Shown piece after piece: positions 45,346-58,619 of a stretch of DNA of 64,000 nucleotides. The DNA is from Gnetum montanum (Eukaryota; Streptophyta; Gnetopsida; Gnetales; Gnetaceae): assembly GCA_015680685.1 (NCBI GenBank), contig MNCI01003111.1:373065-437064 (forward strand). The letters run 5' to 3'. The translations under genes were made by a program, and so were the position numbers. Under the pieces are notes generated by a model. The model had not been told where the DNA came from. It ran no database searches and saw nothing but the letters and a program-made list of their open reading frames with translations. The first letter of the stretch is position 1, and every line of letters begins with the position of its first letter.

Positions 45346-46200
45346 TGATGAGCAATGAGTAGACCTTACACCCAACCATACGAATCAGTAAGTGTGCACA
45401 TGTGATTTGGTTAAATTCCATGGACTTATAGCCTTCTAAGTACATTGATCTCTAGGAAGTGAAACTAACCATTACAATCATTTTCTTTCCAATTACACTT
45501 TTGAAATGCAAAGGTATGATTAAGTGCAATTGAGGCATATGATTTTTATCATTTTTTGTTTTATGTTCTAAATTGCCTAAGAATAAAGAATGATGAATAA
45601 AGTAATTTAATTGCTAATTTAATCTAGCTAGCTATAATTTAACTAATCCTAACATAAGCATCCATTCCTACTTGCCATACATATCTTGAATAGATTTAAT
45701 GCTACTGGGTTACCATATGTTAAGCGTTACTGGGATTACCAAATGCCAAGTGTATGCTTGAAGTGGTTTTGATTATGTGCTTAAATAATCACTATTTAAT
45801 ATAGCTTAATTTATTATTTAATTACTTAAAGAATCAAAGAAAATTTCAAAAAGCATTGAATGTATCAATAAACAATTAAGCTATTTCAAAGTGCTATAAG
45901 GTTTATCAAAAAGCTTATCTTTATTGTCACAGACAGTATTGTGCTTACGTACAATAGTACTTGAATAAAGATCCATACACTCTTTGACTCCTACTACGAG
46001 CACCTAGAAAAATATTCTAACTCTCAAATGATAAAACTGTAAGAGCTTCACTAGAACTATGAGAAAGATTGCTATAAACATAGCAGGTGAGCACATATTT
46101 ACAGGCAAAAATGGACACTATGTCAACGAGGCCATGTCAATGCATCAAATCTCATGTCGATAGGGTCATGTTGATGTAACCCAAAAAACATGACTCATCA
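45346..46200 (-). repeat. LTR joining element C2 (as 5' LTR) and fragment C3 (as 3' LTR)
   Basis: TGATGAGCAATGAG...ATGACTCATCA, 855 bases, the most complete family C LTR here. Left side: primer site and gag. Right side: minus strand AGAGGAGGGTGAG purine tract and the 3' accessory gene of another copy. Decayed TATA (TGTAAATA) at about 46103-46096; TGTCGATAGGG, TGTCAACGAGG and TGTTGATG motifs upstream (46121-46176). Confidence 0.75.
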
Positions 46201-46229
46201 CTCACCCTCCTCTAGAAACACCAAGAAAG

Positions 46230-47503
46230 TAGTCGCATTCCCATAGATTTCTAAGAATTTCTGTTGTTATGAGAGGGATACTGTTACCTCTTAGGTGCTA
46301 GGACTTGATCTCATGGGTAGCTATGTTCTTTAGGTTGAGAAAATTAACCCAAGTCCTTTCATCTAGCTAATTGTTTGAGCCACTTTGTTGAGGTGACTCA
46401 TCATTGGATGATATACAGATGGATCTCCACTACTTGTTCCTACTCACTACTCTTGCTCTGGCGACAACTACTCTTGGATCTTGCACATGCACTCAAGGGC
46501 ATTGCACACCTCCAATGTTGTTTTATGAGTAGGTGGTGAAGGTGGTGCTTGTTGATCCTCTTCTTGGATAACTTTAGCAAGTACTTTATCCTTCATCATC
46601 TCTACCTAGGGAGTGAACGAAGCATGTTAAATAGCATCATTTGTGTAGTGTGTTATTACTCTTGTCTTGCATAATTTTTGGATAAGACACAAGAAGGGAA
46701 GTTCCTTTCTTTCACATTCATTTTCTTTAAACTACTTCTCTATCTCAAGATAAATTAGCTATGGAAGGTTAACGAGGAATCTACTACTCAGATCTGCACA
46801 TGCATGGGTAGTGAAAGTTGTGATCTTGTTTGGCCTCACCATTAGATTAAGATAAAAGGTCGCACTCTTAAAGTATGCACACTCCACCATGGTGAGCACA
46901 CCAAACTAATTACAATCTACTCTATAACACTACTACATCCATTTTTTCTTAATGTCATGATATTTCTACATTGGGATTTCTACAAGATTTACCCTAGTTT
47001 CTGGTAACCCCAGGGTCTCTACAATGGCTTTTACTGAGTAGGACATTGAAATATCCTTAATCTTCACCACTGAACTAGCCTACTAACTATTCTAGAAAAA
47101 TTTTATTTCTCCCATGTACGACTCCTTGGTGGAAGCTATTGTGAGCCACATGGGAGAGTTCTACAATTGAGCTTTAACTTTTGAGGGTGCAAACTCCAAG
47201 AAAGATCCAAAGTTTAACTTTTACAGCACCGATTTCTAGACCTCCATGTTTGCAATCTAAATGAGGCAAGCCTCCATCAAGGTAAACTCAATTGTGGTGC
47301 CTCATCTTGATGATATTTTCTATTGCAACTACTTCTTCAAGAATTTGTTAGACAGATTCCACTTTGGGCTCCTCTCGAAGAGGTCCCATGGCATGGGTCT
47401 CTGCTTGCTCAAGGGGTTGTTCTTAGCCCCTTCCTATTCATGGCTGTTTGTTCCTTGATTGGGATGGTCCACCTTCATATGTGTACTTTCCTTTAGGTGC
47501 CAT
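46230..47503 (-). pseudogene. Accessory gene of fragment C3, coding exon, broken
   Basis: Start at 47503: MAPKGKYTYEGGPSQ, the same opening residues as element A. A central motif SYSVKAIVETLGLPETR lies near 47030-46980. The downstream sequence is colinear with 3230-2470. Stops occur throughout. Confidence 0.5.
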
Positions 47504-48010
47504 TTGTGGTCACAACACAACCAAAGAATAGCATTCCATGTGTAACTTATACCATTTTAGTACCTTTCTCATTGGGTAGTTAAACTTAGGCTAGGTTTTG
47601 ACCATGGAAAATTGATTATTTTATTATTATTTCACTTAGAGTGTCACAGGAGCTTGTTGGAAGGGTTTAACTCTTAAAATTGGTGTTTTAATGTTGGTTT
47701 CTTGGTTAAATATTTGTGGGAGTTAGAAATTTTTCTGAAACATTTTTCATCAAAAACTTAAGGTTTGTGGCCTCCATAAAAAAGTGCTTACCTCTGGTAG
47801 CTACAAACTTGAAGAATAGAGTGAATCGAATAAATGGTTAGGAAGATATGGCTTCTAGAATGTTCTAGGCTATGAAAATTTCAAAAATTTCCCACTCATT
47901 TTGAAGCACATTTGAAAAATGTTAAAGGTCCATATGTATTTATAGATATTTTTGCCTTGCATCGATGGGGTCTCGTCGATGGGTCTGAAGCGTATATGGG
48001 ATCTCATTAA
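47504..48010 (-). promoter_or_regulatory. Internal promoter, noncoding exon and intron of the C3 accessory gene
   Basis: Minus strand TATAAATA at 47944-47937. Upstream (+ strand) CATCGATGGGG and CGTCGATGGG at about 47961-47983 match the CATCGATGGG and TGTCGACGGG/TGTCGATAGGG motifs of the family LTR. Donor GAG|GTAAGC at 47792/47791 is conserved with C1. The acceptor before the ATG at 47503 is not clear. Confidence 0.55.
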
Positions 48011-48308
48011 TGGAGCTATTATGGAAAATATTTCACATTGAATATCTTAAAAAAATAAAAGGAGTTTTTGCATGAAATTAGAGTCTACAAAGATCCAGAA
48101 AAGCCATGAACATGATGAAAACAATAGAAGAGGGCTTCAAAATTTAAAAAAAATGGATAGTTGATTTATAGAATGAAATTTATTGGAGAAAATGCCTTAA
48201 GGAGCACACTGTTGGATGCAACCGATGGAGTGCATGAAAGATTTGATAGTCAAAATGCCTAAGGATAAGGAACTTAACTAACCCAACCAAGAGATATGCA
48301 ACTAGGTC

Positions 48309-50317
48309 TGAAACACCATAAATTTCAAGACACTCATGATTCAGCAGTCCCAGAATTTGGGCAAGGATCCCCACAAGCATGGTGTCATGTTGGATCTTGT
48401 AGACAATATGGTATCCTAAAAGTCCTAATTCCTACCAAGTTGCTTTCGAGTCTGCCTATCGCCCTCTACAACAGAGTCAACGTGGCACCTAGCCACAAGG
48501 CTAGTTTGCATGAAAGAGGCACTAAGGGTAGATTGTACTATCTGGCAAATTTTCTATCTCCCAAGCTAACAGGATGGCTACACCCTCTAGCCTACCCAAC
48601 CTAACCCTTGACCTAGCTAAAAATCTACCTAGGGACCATGCTAGGAGTTGTCGAAAGTGTTCAAGATGAGCGAAATAGTTCGGCAAGTTTTCTAACTATA
48701 GGAACATGCTACGCTATGCTACGATGTAGAGCATAGTGGGCCTTTGAAGAGACTGAATAGGCACCAAAAATGTAGTTGCCAATAACTCAACCCCCAGGGT
48801 ACCTACCTCATTTCATCCTTGAAGCATGAACAACATGACGAAGCAAATATATGGCAAATCTCATCAAATGTACTTTTCATTTAAGTGCTACGCTACATAG
48901 TGTAGCAGGGTTCTGCTATGGCGATGCTTTTGCACAGACTGATTTTGGCAAAGTGAACATATTTTCCCTTACATTAACCATCAAGCATACTTGTTTTGCC
49001 ATCATGCCAGGACATGATCATCACCCTGTGACAAAATTTTTATAAAATGAGTCAAAATCCAAGCAACACAAGGTGCTACATTCTGCTATGCTATGCAGTG
49101 TAGCATGGCGTAGTACGAACAAAATGCACAAAGGTCCTTTGCCAAGCAGTTCCAATAAGAGAATTGCACTTGGCCACACTCTCGCCTCCAAGATTTCTTG
49201 TTCCACTTTGCCCTCGAGCCTCGAGCAAAGTTTCTTAACAAAGAATTGCAAATCAAACAGGAATTCATGTTACACTGGCTACTACGCTATGCTATGCTGC
49301 AAAGCATAGCTCATCATAGCAAAGACACAAAGCACCAAAGCGTCCCAAGGATGAACTCAGCAAGTCCTAGGACCCTTCAACATGGAAGATAGGGTTGTCA
49401 ATTGCAGACGTTTCTTACCTAGCTAGGCCTCAAACAGGTATTCTTGGCTTTTAAGCAACATTTCTTTCAAGACTAACGGCTATGCTATGTAGCGTAGCAC
49501 AGCATAGCGTGCAAGTGTTTATGCTACGCCAATACGCTAGGCAACATAAATAGCGTAACACTCATGTGGAAGCCCCAAGACATCTTTAGTTAGCTCCAGA
49601 ATTATTGGCAATGGTTTCTCTTATTCCGATATCTCTTCAACAAATGAAATTAGCAAGCTTGCTTTGTTTTGCACCCATTGACTATCCCCAAAGTTGTTCC
49701 TATGCTTCACCCTATTTGCAAGAATAGGAAAGACGTAGTCCTAGAGCACAGGCTTCACTTTGCATTCATTGATGGCATTTTTATTTTGTAACAAATATGG
49801 TAGTTCACTAGATTCTAGCACATGCAGTTTTAGTGGTATGGTCACAAAGTAGCAAGTTTTACATTCAGCATTATACAGCAGCATGGCACAATCATGTCTA
49901 CACTCTATGGGACCTAGGACACATGGCATCCAAACCATGTTTCTCTCCCCCATCTGACTCTATAAATACCCCGATGAACAAAGTTCAAAGGGTTGGCTTT
50001 TGAGAATTACCTTTTTGGCAGTTGGCTTCAAAGATTGAGATTTTGGAATTTTGGCTTTCTAGCGATTGAGAATCATATTTTGCATTATTCTCCATCAATT
50101 TATGCTTGTAGCTCATCACTTAACTTGCACATAACATCTTTAAAACAAAATTTTATGGAAGGTTATTGTACACCAATTAAGTCCCTATCTAATCGACCAA
50201 ATCGTTCAGGGCACCCCACTTCTGTTTACTCTACCATGACCCTTACACTAATCCAGGTTTAGACTGTACACCTGATGACCTCTTGGTGTTCCAGCCACCA
50301 ATGTTTTCGATCGCTAT
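48309..50317 (+). repeat. 5' LTR of element F, about 2 kb
   Basis: The start is placed at TGAAACACC, where family C homology stops. The end is placed before the primer site at TCGCTATA. TATAAATA at 49961-49968 gives a + strand promoter. No second copy is visible in the window, so the boundaries are inferred from the neighbours and the primer site. Confidence 0.5.
48690..49968 (+). promoter_or_regulatory. LTR promoter of element F with TAGC/GCTA palindrome arrays
   Basis: Five clusters (about 48707-48755, 48888-48925, 49073-49115, 49276-49318, 49480-49556) of short self-complementary words such as GCTACGCTATGCTA, TGTAGCATGGCGTAG and AGCATAGC lie upstream of the TATA box at 49961. Confidence 0.55.
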
Positions 50318-50323
50318 AGTTTT

Positions 50324-50340
50324 TGGTGCTGGAAGGAGGG
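50324..50340 (+). other. Primer-binding site of element F
   Basis: TGGTGCTGGAAGGAGGG, of the TGGCGC(T/C)(A/G)GAAGGAGGG kind seen after the 5' LTR of Tat-type elements and different from the family A/C site. Confidence 0.45.
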
Positions 50341-51339
50341 CCCCTTATTCCCTTTCTGCATATCATGGGTAATCCTACACGTTGTTTGTACTCCGTCACC
50401 TACTAGTGTAGACGTGACATCCTTGTGGTTATCTACGCACCAGGTGGTGTAGACTGGTCACAACGTCGGTTCCTCTGGGACCTGGCAAGACGAAAGCCTC
50501 CAACCATTTACTATACCATGTTTACTCTGTTCACTACCCTACGTTGCCTGCATCTCATGTGGCATAGCGAACCTCTCAGTGTAACATTCCTACTTAGCTT
50601 AGCAAGTGTAATAGTGAAGGAAGCCAACTTTCGACACTCCCCAGTGTACCCAGTTTTAGCTCCTTTCTTTCCTACAGTTTCCATTTCATAATAGACAAAT
50701 ATGATTCCTACAACCACAGTGGTTTCCACCTCGAACCTAGAGGTACCCTACACTATCCAACATGTAACAAGTCCTAAGTGACTGCCCAGCCCAGTGCTGG
50801 CACCACGATAGTCACTTAGGCTACAACACCTATCACTTGAGTGCTTGGCACAAGACGTAGAGCAATACAACTTCCTCTGTGCAAAAGTCTAAGAAAATCT
50901 ACACTTAGACCATTAAGAACTTGAGGATAAATGTAACTTCGAGTTTCTCATCAGAATGAGAAGGACTTCATCCCTACTCCTAATGTCACCATCCCTCTAA
51001 CTGAAGCATATCAATGGGTGTTAAACTAGTTGATGCAAGCGAGTAGGTCGAGGGAACGAGACATAACATCCCATTACAATGAAACGTTTCAGGATAAGCA
51101 AGAAGACTTAGACTCCCACTCCGAAGGTGGTGGTTAGACCTATGCCACAACTATCCCTTCTACTGTTGTCTTTTGGTCAAACTCACTCTTCTCTTCTACC
51201 CCCTTCATGGTCACCACAACCCTGTCATAGCCCACACCTTTGTCAGCAATGGGCAACCTTCTTGTACCTTCAACGTATCAACAAATGGGCCCTTCAACCT
51301 CTTTCCTAGTTACCCTCCCTTCCTAATTTGTTCTAGAAT
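50341..51339 (+). other. 5' leader of element F
   Basis: No supported gene. The 163-codon frame beginning at 51173 overlaps the gag frame and looks like a shadow. Confidence 0.4.
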
Positions 51340-54300
51340 CTTACTCCACATCAATCATGACTACGCTACCATACGTGCACACTCTATCCATGTCACAATC
51401 ACACATCAATTTTGCTCTTGGTTCCTCATTTGCACCTATCCCACCACCAATTGCAGACCCAGTCTCAACCACATGGTGGGCACCAGTCACTTCTCTTCAT
51501 ACTGCACAACCGTCTCTAATGTTGCATTACATCCAACACCAAGTGTACCAAGTCCCACAGGTGGTGCAACCAAACACAAGGCTGTAGGCTACCCTGCCAA
51601 CTGGGCAAGTAGCCAACCCCATAGCACCACCAACAATCATCGCCCCAACAGCATCACACACTAGGTGGTGGATCACCTTGGCAACACCACTTACTAGATT
51701 AGCCTCAATGGTGTCTCCCATGGGATAGGTCATCACCGCAATAGCCCCATCATCCATGATGGCTGCTTAGGTAGCTCCACAACCGTCTACAATGTCCCCA
51801 GGTCTAGATTAAGCATTCCAACTCATTCAAACTCTCACTGAGGAAATCAAATGGCTTAAAGCTATCAATTTTGACACTATGCAGGTCATGGACTTTTACC
51901 ATGATGACCCTATCTGCCCGATAGTGCCTATGCTCACGTTGCCCCCTAGGGTGCCACTTCCCCAATTTACAAAATACAATAGGGAGGGCAATCCCAATGT
52001 GCACTTGGTAATCTTCAAGTATAAATCCTTGCTACTGGAACCATGGCCACACACCATCATCTATGTCTTTGCCATGTCTTTGACAGGAAAAGCTCTAGAT
52101 TGGTATCGCACACTGCCGCGTGCCTCCATTTCCACCCTAGAAGAGCTACTAAGTCACTTTTTGATCTACTTCAAGTACAACCTGAAACCCCGAGGTCACA
52201 CTAGACTAGCTCAAGAGTGTTAAGTAGGACTCACTAGAATCCATGTAGAGATTCATACAATGGTGGAGCACAACCTTAAATGACATACGCGAGCTAATTG
52301 CTAAGGCTCACTTATTGGCCATCTTTAAGGACGTGGTAAATGACTTCATCAAGTCGAAGCTCTATTACCTGGGGCTGCGCTCCCTCAGCCAAGTCTTTGC
52401 TCAAACCAAGAGCATTTAGGATGTGGTTGAAGCTAGCAAGGACCCTGCCTATGTCACCTATAAAAATGCATACATCAAGAAAGATAAAGAAAAGAGTAAG
52501 GTTGCAACACCAACAGTGGCTACTGTGGCCAAGGAAAGTAAGCCCGACAACAACAACAACAAAAAGGTGGCCACAACACCGAATGCCACACCTGGCCCAA
52601 GCAACATAAGATAGTTCTCAACATCAACGCATGCAATGCCAACTCAGTCGAGGCCTAACTTTGAGTGCACAAGGACCACTCCAAGTATACCCCATTACCC
52701 ATTAAGCCTTCAAAACTCCTGAAGCAATAGTTGGGAGTCGGGTATATATAGCATAAACAGATGTTGGAGTAGGCAATCAAACGCCATCAAAGATACTGCA
52801 AAGTTCTACAAAACCCCTCCTTGGCTATGCCCAATGAACCTCCAGTCACAAAGAATTTTAGGTTGGAACATTTCTGTGACTATCACCAACAATGTGGTCA
52901 TGATACAGACTACTGTTTAGCATTGAAAGATGATATTTAATGCATGATAGATCAAGGCAAGCTATTCCTAGATGAAAGTAGTCCTGTTTGCCCTGAAAAC
53001 TAGTCAATGCATGTTTACAAAGATCTGTTGAATGCTAATAATGTAGGGTACATAATCAACATTATTGGCATTGACAGTAATCTAGAACCACCACCACAAC
53101 CATCTGTAGAGTGTGTGCCTCCTTGTAACGTAGAAACACCAACAACAACAACAACAACAACATCACAACAACTATTTTTCCTTAAAGTTCCTAGTCAAAC
53201 ATCCACCCCTGCACCTTTCATGCTTAAAACAGCACCACCACATGTGCCAATGCAATAGAAACCATTTTTCATTAAGGTGCCAAAACATCCAAGCTCCCCT
53301 ACCCAAATCCAAGCAACAAAAGTTGCACCATATCCTCCCCATTCAAAAAAACATGAAGAGTGCCTAGTAGACAAGCAAGCTAGGGAACACACAGTGTTAG
53401 GTCCCACCAAGCCTACCCCCTTGCCCTAAATGCCCATGGCCCCTTCATCATTCGCAATTGGTAACACTGCACAAACGTGATCGTCACCTTCCTACCCAAA
53501 AAAGCCCAATGCTCAACCGGAAACCACTCCCCCTCACGAGATTCGTCTTCTAGGACAAATAGATGAGGAAAGGGGTAATAAACAACAAGATGGTGGAAAG
53601 CATCTTCTCAATGCCCTTACACAAGTCAAATAGGCCCTGAAGCAAAAAAACACAACTTTAATCCTATATGACCTAATAATGACTTCCATGGCGCATCTTG
53701 AGGCCATGGTTCGCATGTTAACATCCATCCTAGTTGACGAAAACATGCTAGCCAAAGAGAAAGTAATCCATGTTGTCATGCCTCCCTCTATGGTCGAAGA
53801 ATTGTGGCCAGCTCAATTGACATTTCATGATAGGTCCATTAAGGATGACCCTGAAAAGGGTCAGGTGACAACAGCACCCATGTTCATCACAATTCGGGTT
53901 GGCCAATACAAGATCCGAAGGGTACACATTGATGACAGGGCTACTACCAATGTCATTTAATTTCCTATAGTGGAAAAATTAGCCTTGGTTGATCAATTCA
54001 AGTCCATAGCAACTTTGTGCCTAAAATCATTCAATGGTGTGTGTGTGGTAGTAAAGGGAACTGTCCACATTAACTTTGTGGTAGGGGAACAATTCCCCAT
54101 AAGCATGGTGTTCATTATGGTGGAACAGATGCCTGGGTTTAACCTGATCTTGGGGAGGTTATGGTTAGCCCAATTAAGGTTGTCTCTTCACTGATACATC
54201 AAGAAATCCAGCTACCCTACGCGGGTGGGGAGGTGGTGATCTATGGTGATGAAGAGGCTACCCAAGCCATAAAAAATGTTGACATGGAGTAGGGTTTGAA

Positions 54301-54450
54301 GATAGTGCTCTCTGAGAATGAAGCGTCTGTTCATATTGAAATCCATTGTGTGACTGATGAGCTGGCCAAAAACTTCAACTTGGATAAAGAAACCACATGA
54401 GCTTAGCTGCCTTTTCAAATAGTAGACAACGACACAGAAGAATACCACAA
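51340..54450 (+). pseudogene. gag-protease of element F (Tat-like), broken
   Basis: An N-terminal Pro/Thr-rich part (51357-51660) leads to a capsid segment at 51879-52223 with PLPQFTKYNREGNPNVHLV and a GKALDWYRTLP motif (Retrotrans_gag), then a Lys-rich stretch (52423-52614). Near 52865-52930 is FCDYHQQCGHDTDYCLALKD, the C-x2-H-x4-H-x4-C motif of Tat-type gag. A Pro/Thr/Gln linker with a (ACA)n Thr run follows (53007-53420). Protease lies at 53840-54194 with IDDRATTNVI in place of the Asp-Thr-Gly loop and an intact-looking FNLILGR flap end. Stops and shifts break it. No RT follows. Confidence 0.65.
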
Positions 54451-54589
54451 CAAAGTCTCTTGGTCATACGCTACGCCTAGCCCATGATGGGTTAGAAAAA
54501 AACTATGCAATTACAGATTATCTCTAATTCAATTGCATAAAGGCTTGGCTTTAACATTTTTTATCTCCTTTCGTCTCATTTTTAGCATC

Positions 54590-55040
54590 ATGTTCACTAT
54601 TTGCATTATGTTCATTTTAGCAACACGTTTACTGTTTGCATTATGTTCTTTTTTGGCATTATAGTCGTTGTTTACATTGTTTTAATTGTTTACATCATGT
54701 CTACTATTTACATTTGCATTGTGTCTACTATTTACATTATGTCCACTATTTACGTCATGGTTGTTTCTCACATTAATAAACTACCACATGGCCTAAAATG
54801 GCCTTAAACTACCACACAGCCCAAAATGGCCTTAAAATACCGCACAGCCCAAAATGGCATTAAACTACCATCACGGCCCACTAAGGCCTAAAACTGGAAA
54901 ATTTACTTCCCTAAAACAAAAATAGACAAAACTAAAAAATAATAAAAGAATTTCCATTAAGCAACAACCTGAAATGGTCTTAAACTATTACCGTGGCTCA
55001 AAATGACCTAAAACTAAAACAAGAGGCCCTCAAAGGGCCC
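54590..55040 (+). repeat. Tandem-repeat region after the protease of element F
   Basis: 54590-54770: degenerate units of about 20-25 bases on 'CATTATGTTCACTATTTG'. 54780-54895 and 54965-55035: units of about 30-33 bases on 'TTAAACTACCACACAGCCCA' and AAAATGGCC. Such variable 3' repeats are characteristic of Ogre/Tat elements. Confidence 0.65.
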
Positions 55041-56819
55041 AAACACATTAAAAGAAAAAAATAAAATAATAATAATAACAAATTAACCAAAACAAAATAA
55101 GTTGTTTACATTATGTTCTTCATCAAATCTCAATCCATACAGTAATGTTCACAAAATTCAATTTCAAAAAACAAAAATAAAAATCTTTCACTGCCACACT
55201 ATAAGTCTTCGCCAGCATCACCATTTCATGTTCCACTAGGTCTTGCATCTCCATTTGGATCCTGCATAAGGCAGAAAATAAAACAGTGATTCAAAGCTAC
55301 AACAAAGGCTCTCATAAAATAAACTATGACATAATAAATAGTGACTAACTCAAGATGGCCTTGCGTCCATTTCAGAGGGTATCCTATCCATGCCAGCCCC
55401 AAGACGTTGTAGGATCTCCTCCTCAATGAGGTTGGTCCAATTTTCATCTCCCAGATTAGCGCTTGCCACAACTTTCCCTCTTTCCATAGCTATCCATCTA
55501 GGCAGTCTTGGGAAAAAGGTGGTGGTGGTGGTCTCCCCGGTAAGTAGGGTCATTTCCCTTTCAGGAGACTCACTGACCATCACCTGTTGCATGAACTTCT
55601 CATAGGCCCTAGAAGCAACAATGACATCAAGGAATAGCTTATGGGTATGCAACTCAAAAGCAACATCTCAATATTATTTATGATAGGAAGCACATTTCAT
55701 TTTATACATATGCTTATGGTTCTTTTGTACCTATCCCCATTTATACACCATTGCACTATAATCCTTCCAGTCTTGATTCTTCTGAGCCAAAAGGTCCATC
55801 TGCATGCACTATTCAATAATCTCACGAGTGACCTCATTTTTACTCCATAAAGCTATCCAATATCTTGCATAGTCAATAATTGTCATATGCCAACTACCAT
55901 CATGAGTGTCATGGGCCAATAGAAATTCATTTCTAGACTGAAGGTCCTCCAACTCTGCGACTTGGTTGGCCTTCTCTTTCTCAATTTTTCGTACCCTCTT
56001 CTAGAGGTCCTCATTGAAACACCTACACTCCCATAAGGAGCATGCCAAGTACAATGCACATTTACTCGTTTCCCCATATATATGATGAAGTACCTCAACT
56101 ACCTTTGGAGGAAGTTTAGGCATAACATCAACCTCAATGACTTGCCTAGGATCCCACTTGAGACAAGAAGTTGTCAATCACATGTGGGAAAGCATTAGTC
56201 ACAGTGCCACAGTAAAGAAATGCAACAATGTAGAGAGCCTAACGTAGTAATTCCAACATACCTATCTTAGGATCTATCTACCTTAGGCAATCGATCATGT
56301 CATCGATCACCCCCTTCATAAAGGTAAATTTATCAAGGGTCTCAGTCTATGATTGGAGACGAATCGAGCAAGAAGAGTCAGGGGCATCAACAATGATGTT
56401 TGCTGCATAATAAAACATCTTAACAATGATGGGGAGGACAACAAAAAAGGTGATGAAAAATGACAAATGACAGTGCAAAGCTCCTACCCAGCAAACCCTC
56501 AGCGGTGATAGCAGGGGGATCACCCATTGACACACTATCAAATAAGCGATCAAACTCACCAGCATTAAATTGCAGCCCCTCTCATTCCAGCTGACTCAAA
56601 AGTGTGGTAGCATCCTCAACACTCATGTGCCCCTCAGGTACTAAAGCACATTCTACAGAAAGGTCATCAGCAAGGTCCTCTTCCTCTATGGCAGGGACCT
56701 CTTCTTCTGCGACTAGAGCCTCTTCTTCCTCTTTAGCAGGCGCCCCTGCTCCAGGGGCCAAAACCTCCTCCTCTTCTTCTTCTTATTTTGATAAAACATG
56801 ATCAAAATAAGTAGGATAA

Positions 56820-56912
56820 TTCAACATAAAATGGATGCTACACTCTGCTATGCTACATAGCATAGCACAGTGTAGTAGGTGCTACGCTAATTAGATAATT
56901 AAGCATACTTAC
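56820..56912 (-). other. Intron of the antisense gene containing a TAGC cluster
   Basis: After the donor GG|TAAGTATGC-type site at 56912 comes a palindromic cluster (TGCTATGCTACATAGCATAG, 56848-56867), then CT-poor AT-rich sequence up to the Glu-rich exon. Confidence 0.4.
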
Positions 56913-58619
56913 CAATTGGGGGTTGCACTCTCCAAACTTTGATTTGTAGGTTTTTCTCCCTCTCTTCATTCGTACAGGTAGGTTCTTCTATAAGACAAGA
57001 ATTTTTACGCTGTAGCCTGGTTTTCATGTTTTTTTCAATGAGGCATGTCCCCCTTAACACATTGTTGGTGTTAATGGAAGTCACCTCTCCCACACTATCT
57101 TGGGCACGAAAGGGTCATGCCACCTAATCCCCCATCATTATTGAAAGTGATTCCCTGATAACTTTCAAGGGATCTTGGGATCAGGTGGTGCGAAAAACCT
57201 AGCAAATCCATGACTTGGATATCTGGTTACAATCCTACTATACTTAGGTACCATATTCATGGACCACTAGGAATTTTGTAAACCATCGCAGGTAAGCTAC
57301 GAAGAAGGCATAATGCACATTGAAATGGAAATCAAGCTTCTCATGAAGCTTGACCATTTGAACACACAAGCATTCAGAAAGGTTTTTAGCCTAGTTTAGT
57401 GGGTCCCTTCCTCCATGACCTCCCTCATTATCCAGGCCTACTCTACTCCAAGGATTTTTCCTTAGGAGAGTAGCTTAGGTAAAACATGGGCACGGAAGAT
57501 AGGGTACACCGTTTGGGCCACCGCTAGCTTGACCTTATGGATGTAAATCCCCTTTTGGTCTTTGCTTGTCCCTAGCCATTCCTCAATATCCCCTTGATGG
57601 TTTGCATCTTTGCTAAACTTTTCTCCTACAAGGAGACTCAAAAGGGACACCAAAAAGATCCACAAATAGTTTGTCATTAATTTCAAACACCACTCGCACA
57701 TTGTCAACCCATCGGCAGAAGCGGTCAACCTTTTCAAAAAAGGAATCAGCTAAGGAAAGCATTTTTTGCAACTAGGACACTTGGATTTACAGCCAAGAAT
57801 AAATCCATGAGCCCTGCCTCTTGAATGTTATGAACAAGGGTGGCTGGGACCCCATTGCAAAGCCAACACTAAGTCTCATCCACCTCCCTGTACTTGAAGA
57901 AGAGGTTGGTCTCATCATGCCCAAAGGTAATCACTATGACCTCTTGGGATTCACTCACTACTACAATTATTAGCAAAAGAAAAAATAAATCATCACTTGA
58001 ACACATAAAAATAAATGCACAGTTTAACATACCAGGTTTAAACAACGTAGGAAATGGTGGAATTTTCACCAAAATGTCTTGGATGATAAGTGATCAATGA
58101 GATGCCCATTCACTATCCAACCAGCCAACTTCTTCACATTTCCCATAAAACTTGGTATACTTAGTTGGATTGGTTTTAAAGTCAATCCCAAGTTGTTCTA
58201 TAACATCGACACACACGTTCCCAGTAGAAGAGAACTCTTGTAGAGCTGTTTGGACCAACGCCAATGTATCCATGTTACCATGAAGACCATCCTTGTCAAT
58301 ATAAAACCTAGCAACATGCACAATACAGTAATAATTTTTGACTAGCACAAGGCAAACCATACAACATGATTAAAACATCTACACAAGACTCACCCATTGA
58401 CACAATAAACAGTTCTAGGTGGGTTCTGAAAGCAGGTGCCCATGTGATGAGAAACGTAAAACGTGTTGTATAGATGGTAGCATTTGAATTTGGGCATGTC
58501 CCAAATCCAACTTAAGTGTCTCAAGTCATTTGGGCATCAATTTGAGCCTTCTGCCCCTTCGCCCTTGATCAACCCATCAGCCATTAACTTCAAAATGCCC
58601 TAGTTTGTCCCAGGGCAAC

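Larger units (their letters stand above)
46201..48308 (-). mobile_element. Fragment C3: 3' part of a family C element
   Basis: Colinear with 2439-4555 of C1: purine tract, accessory coding exon, intron, internal promoter and the first arm of the hairpin (TATGCAA at about 48294-48301). It is cut at 48308 by the start of element F; the hairpin's second arm is missing. Confidence 0.65.

Noticed and set aside
51173-51664. 163-codon + strand frame
   Set aside because: Overlaps the gag N-terminal frame (51357 onward), which has the Pro-rich composition expected of gag and continues into the capsid segment.
56604-56801. Ser-rich + strand frame
   Set aside because: Complement of the Glu-rich exon of the antisense gene; GAG/GAA repeats read backwards give Ser/Leu.
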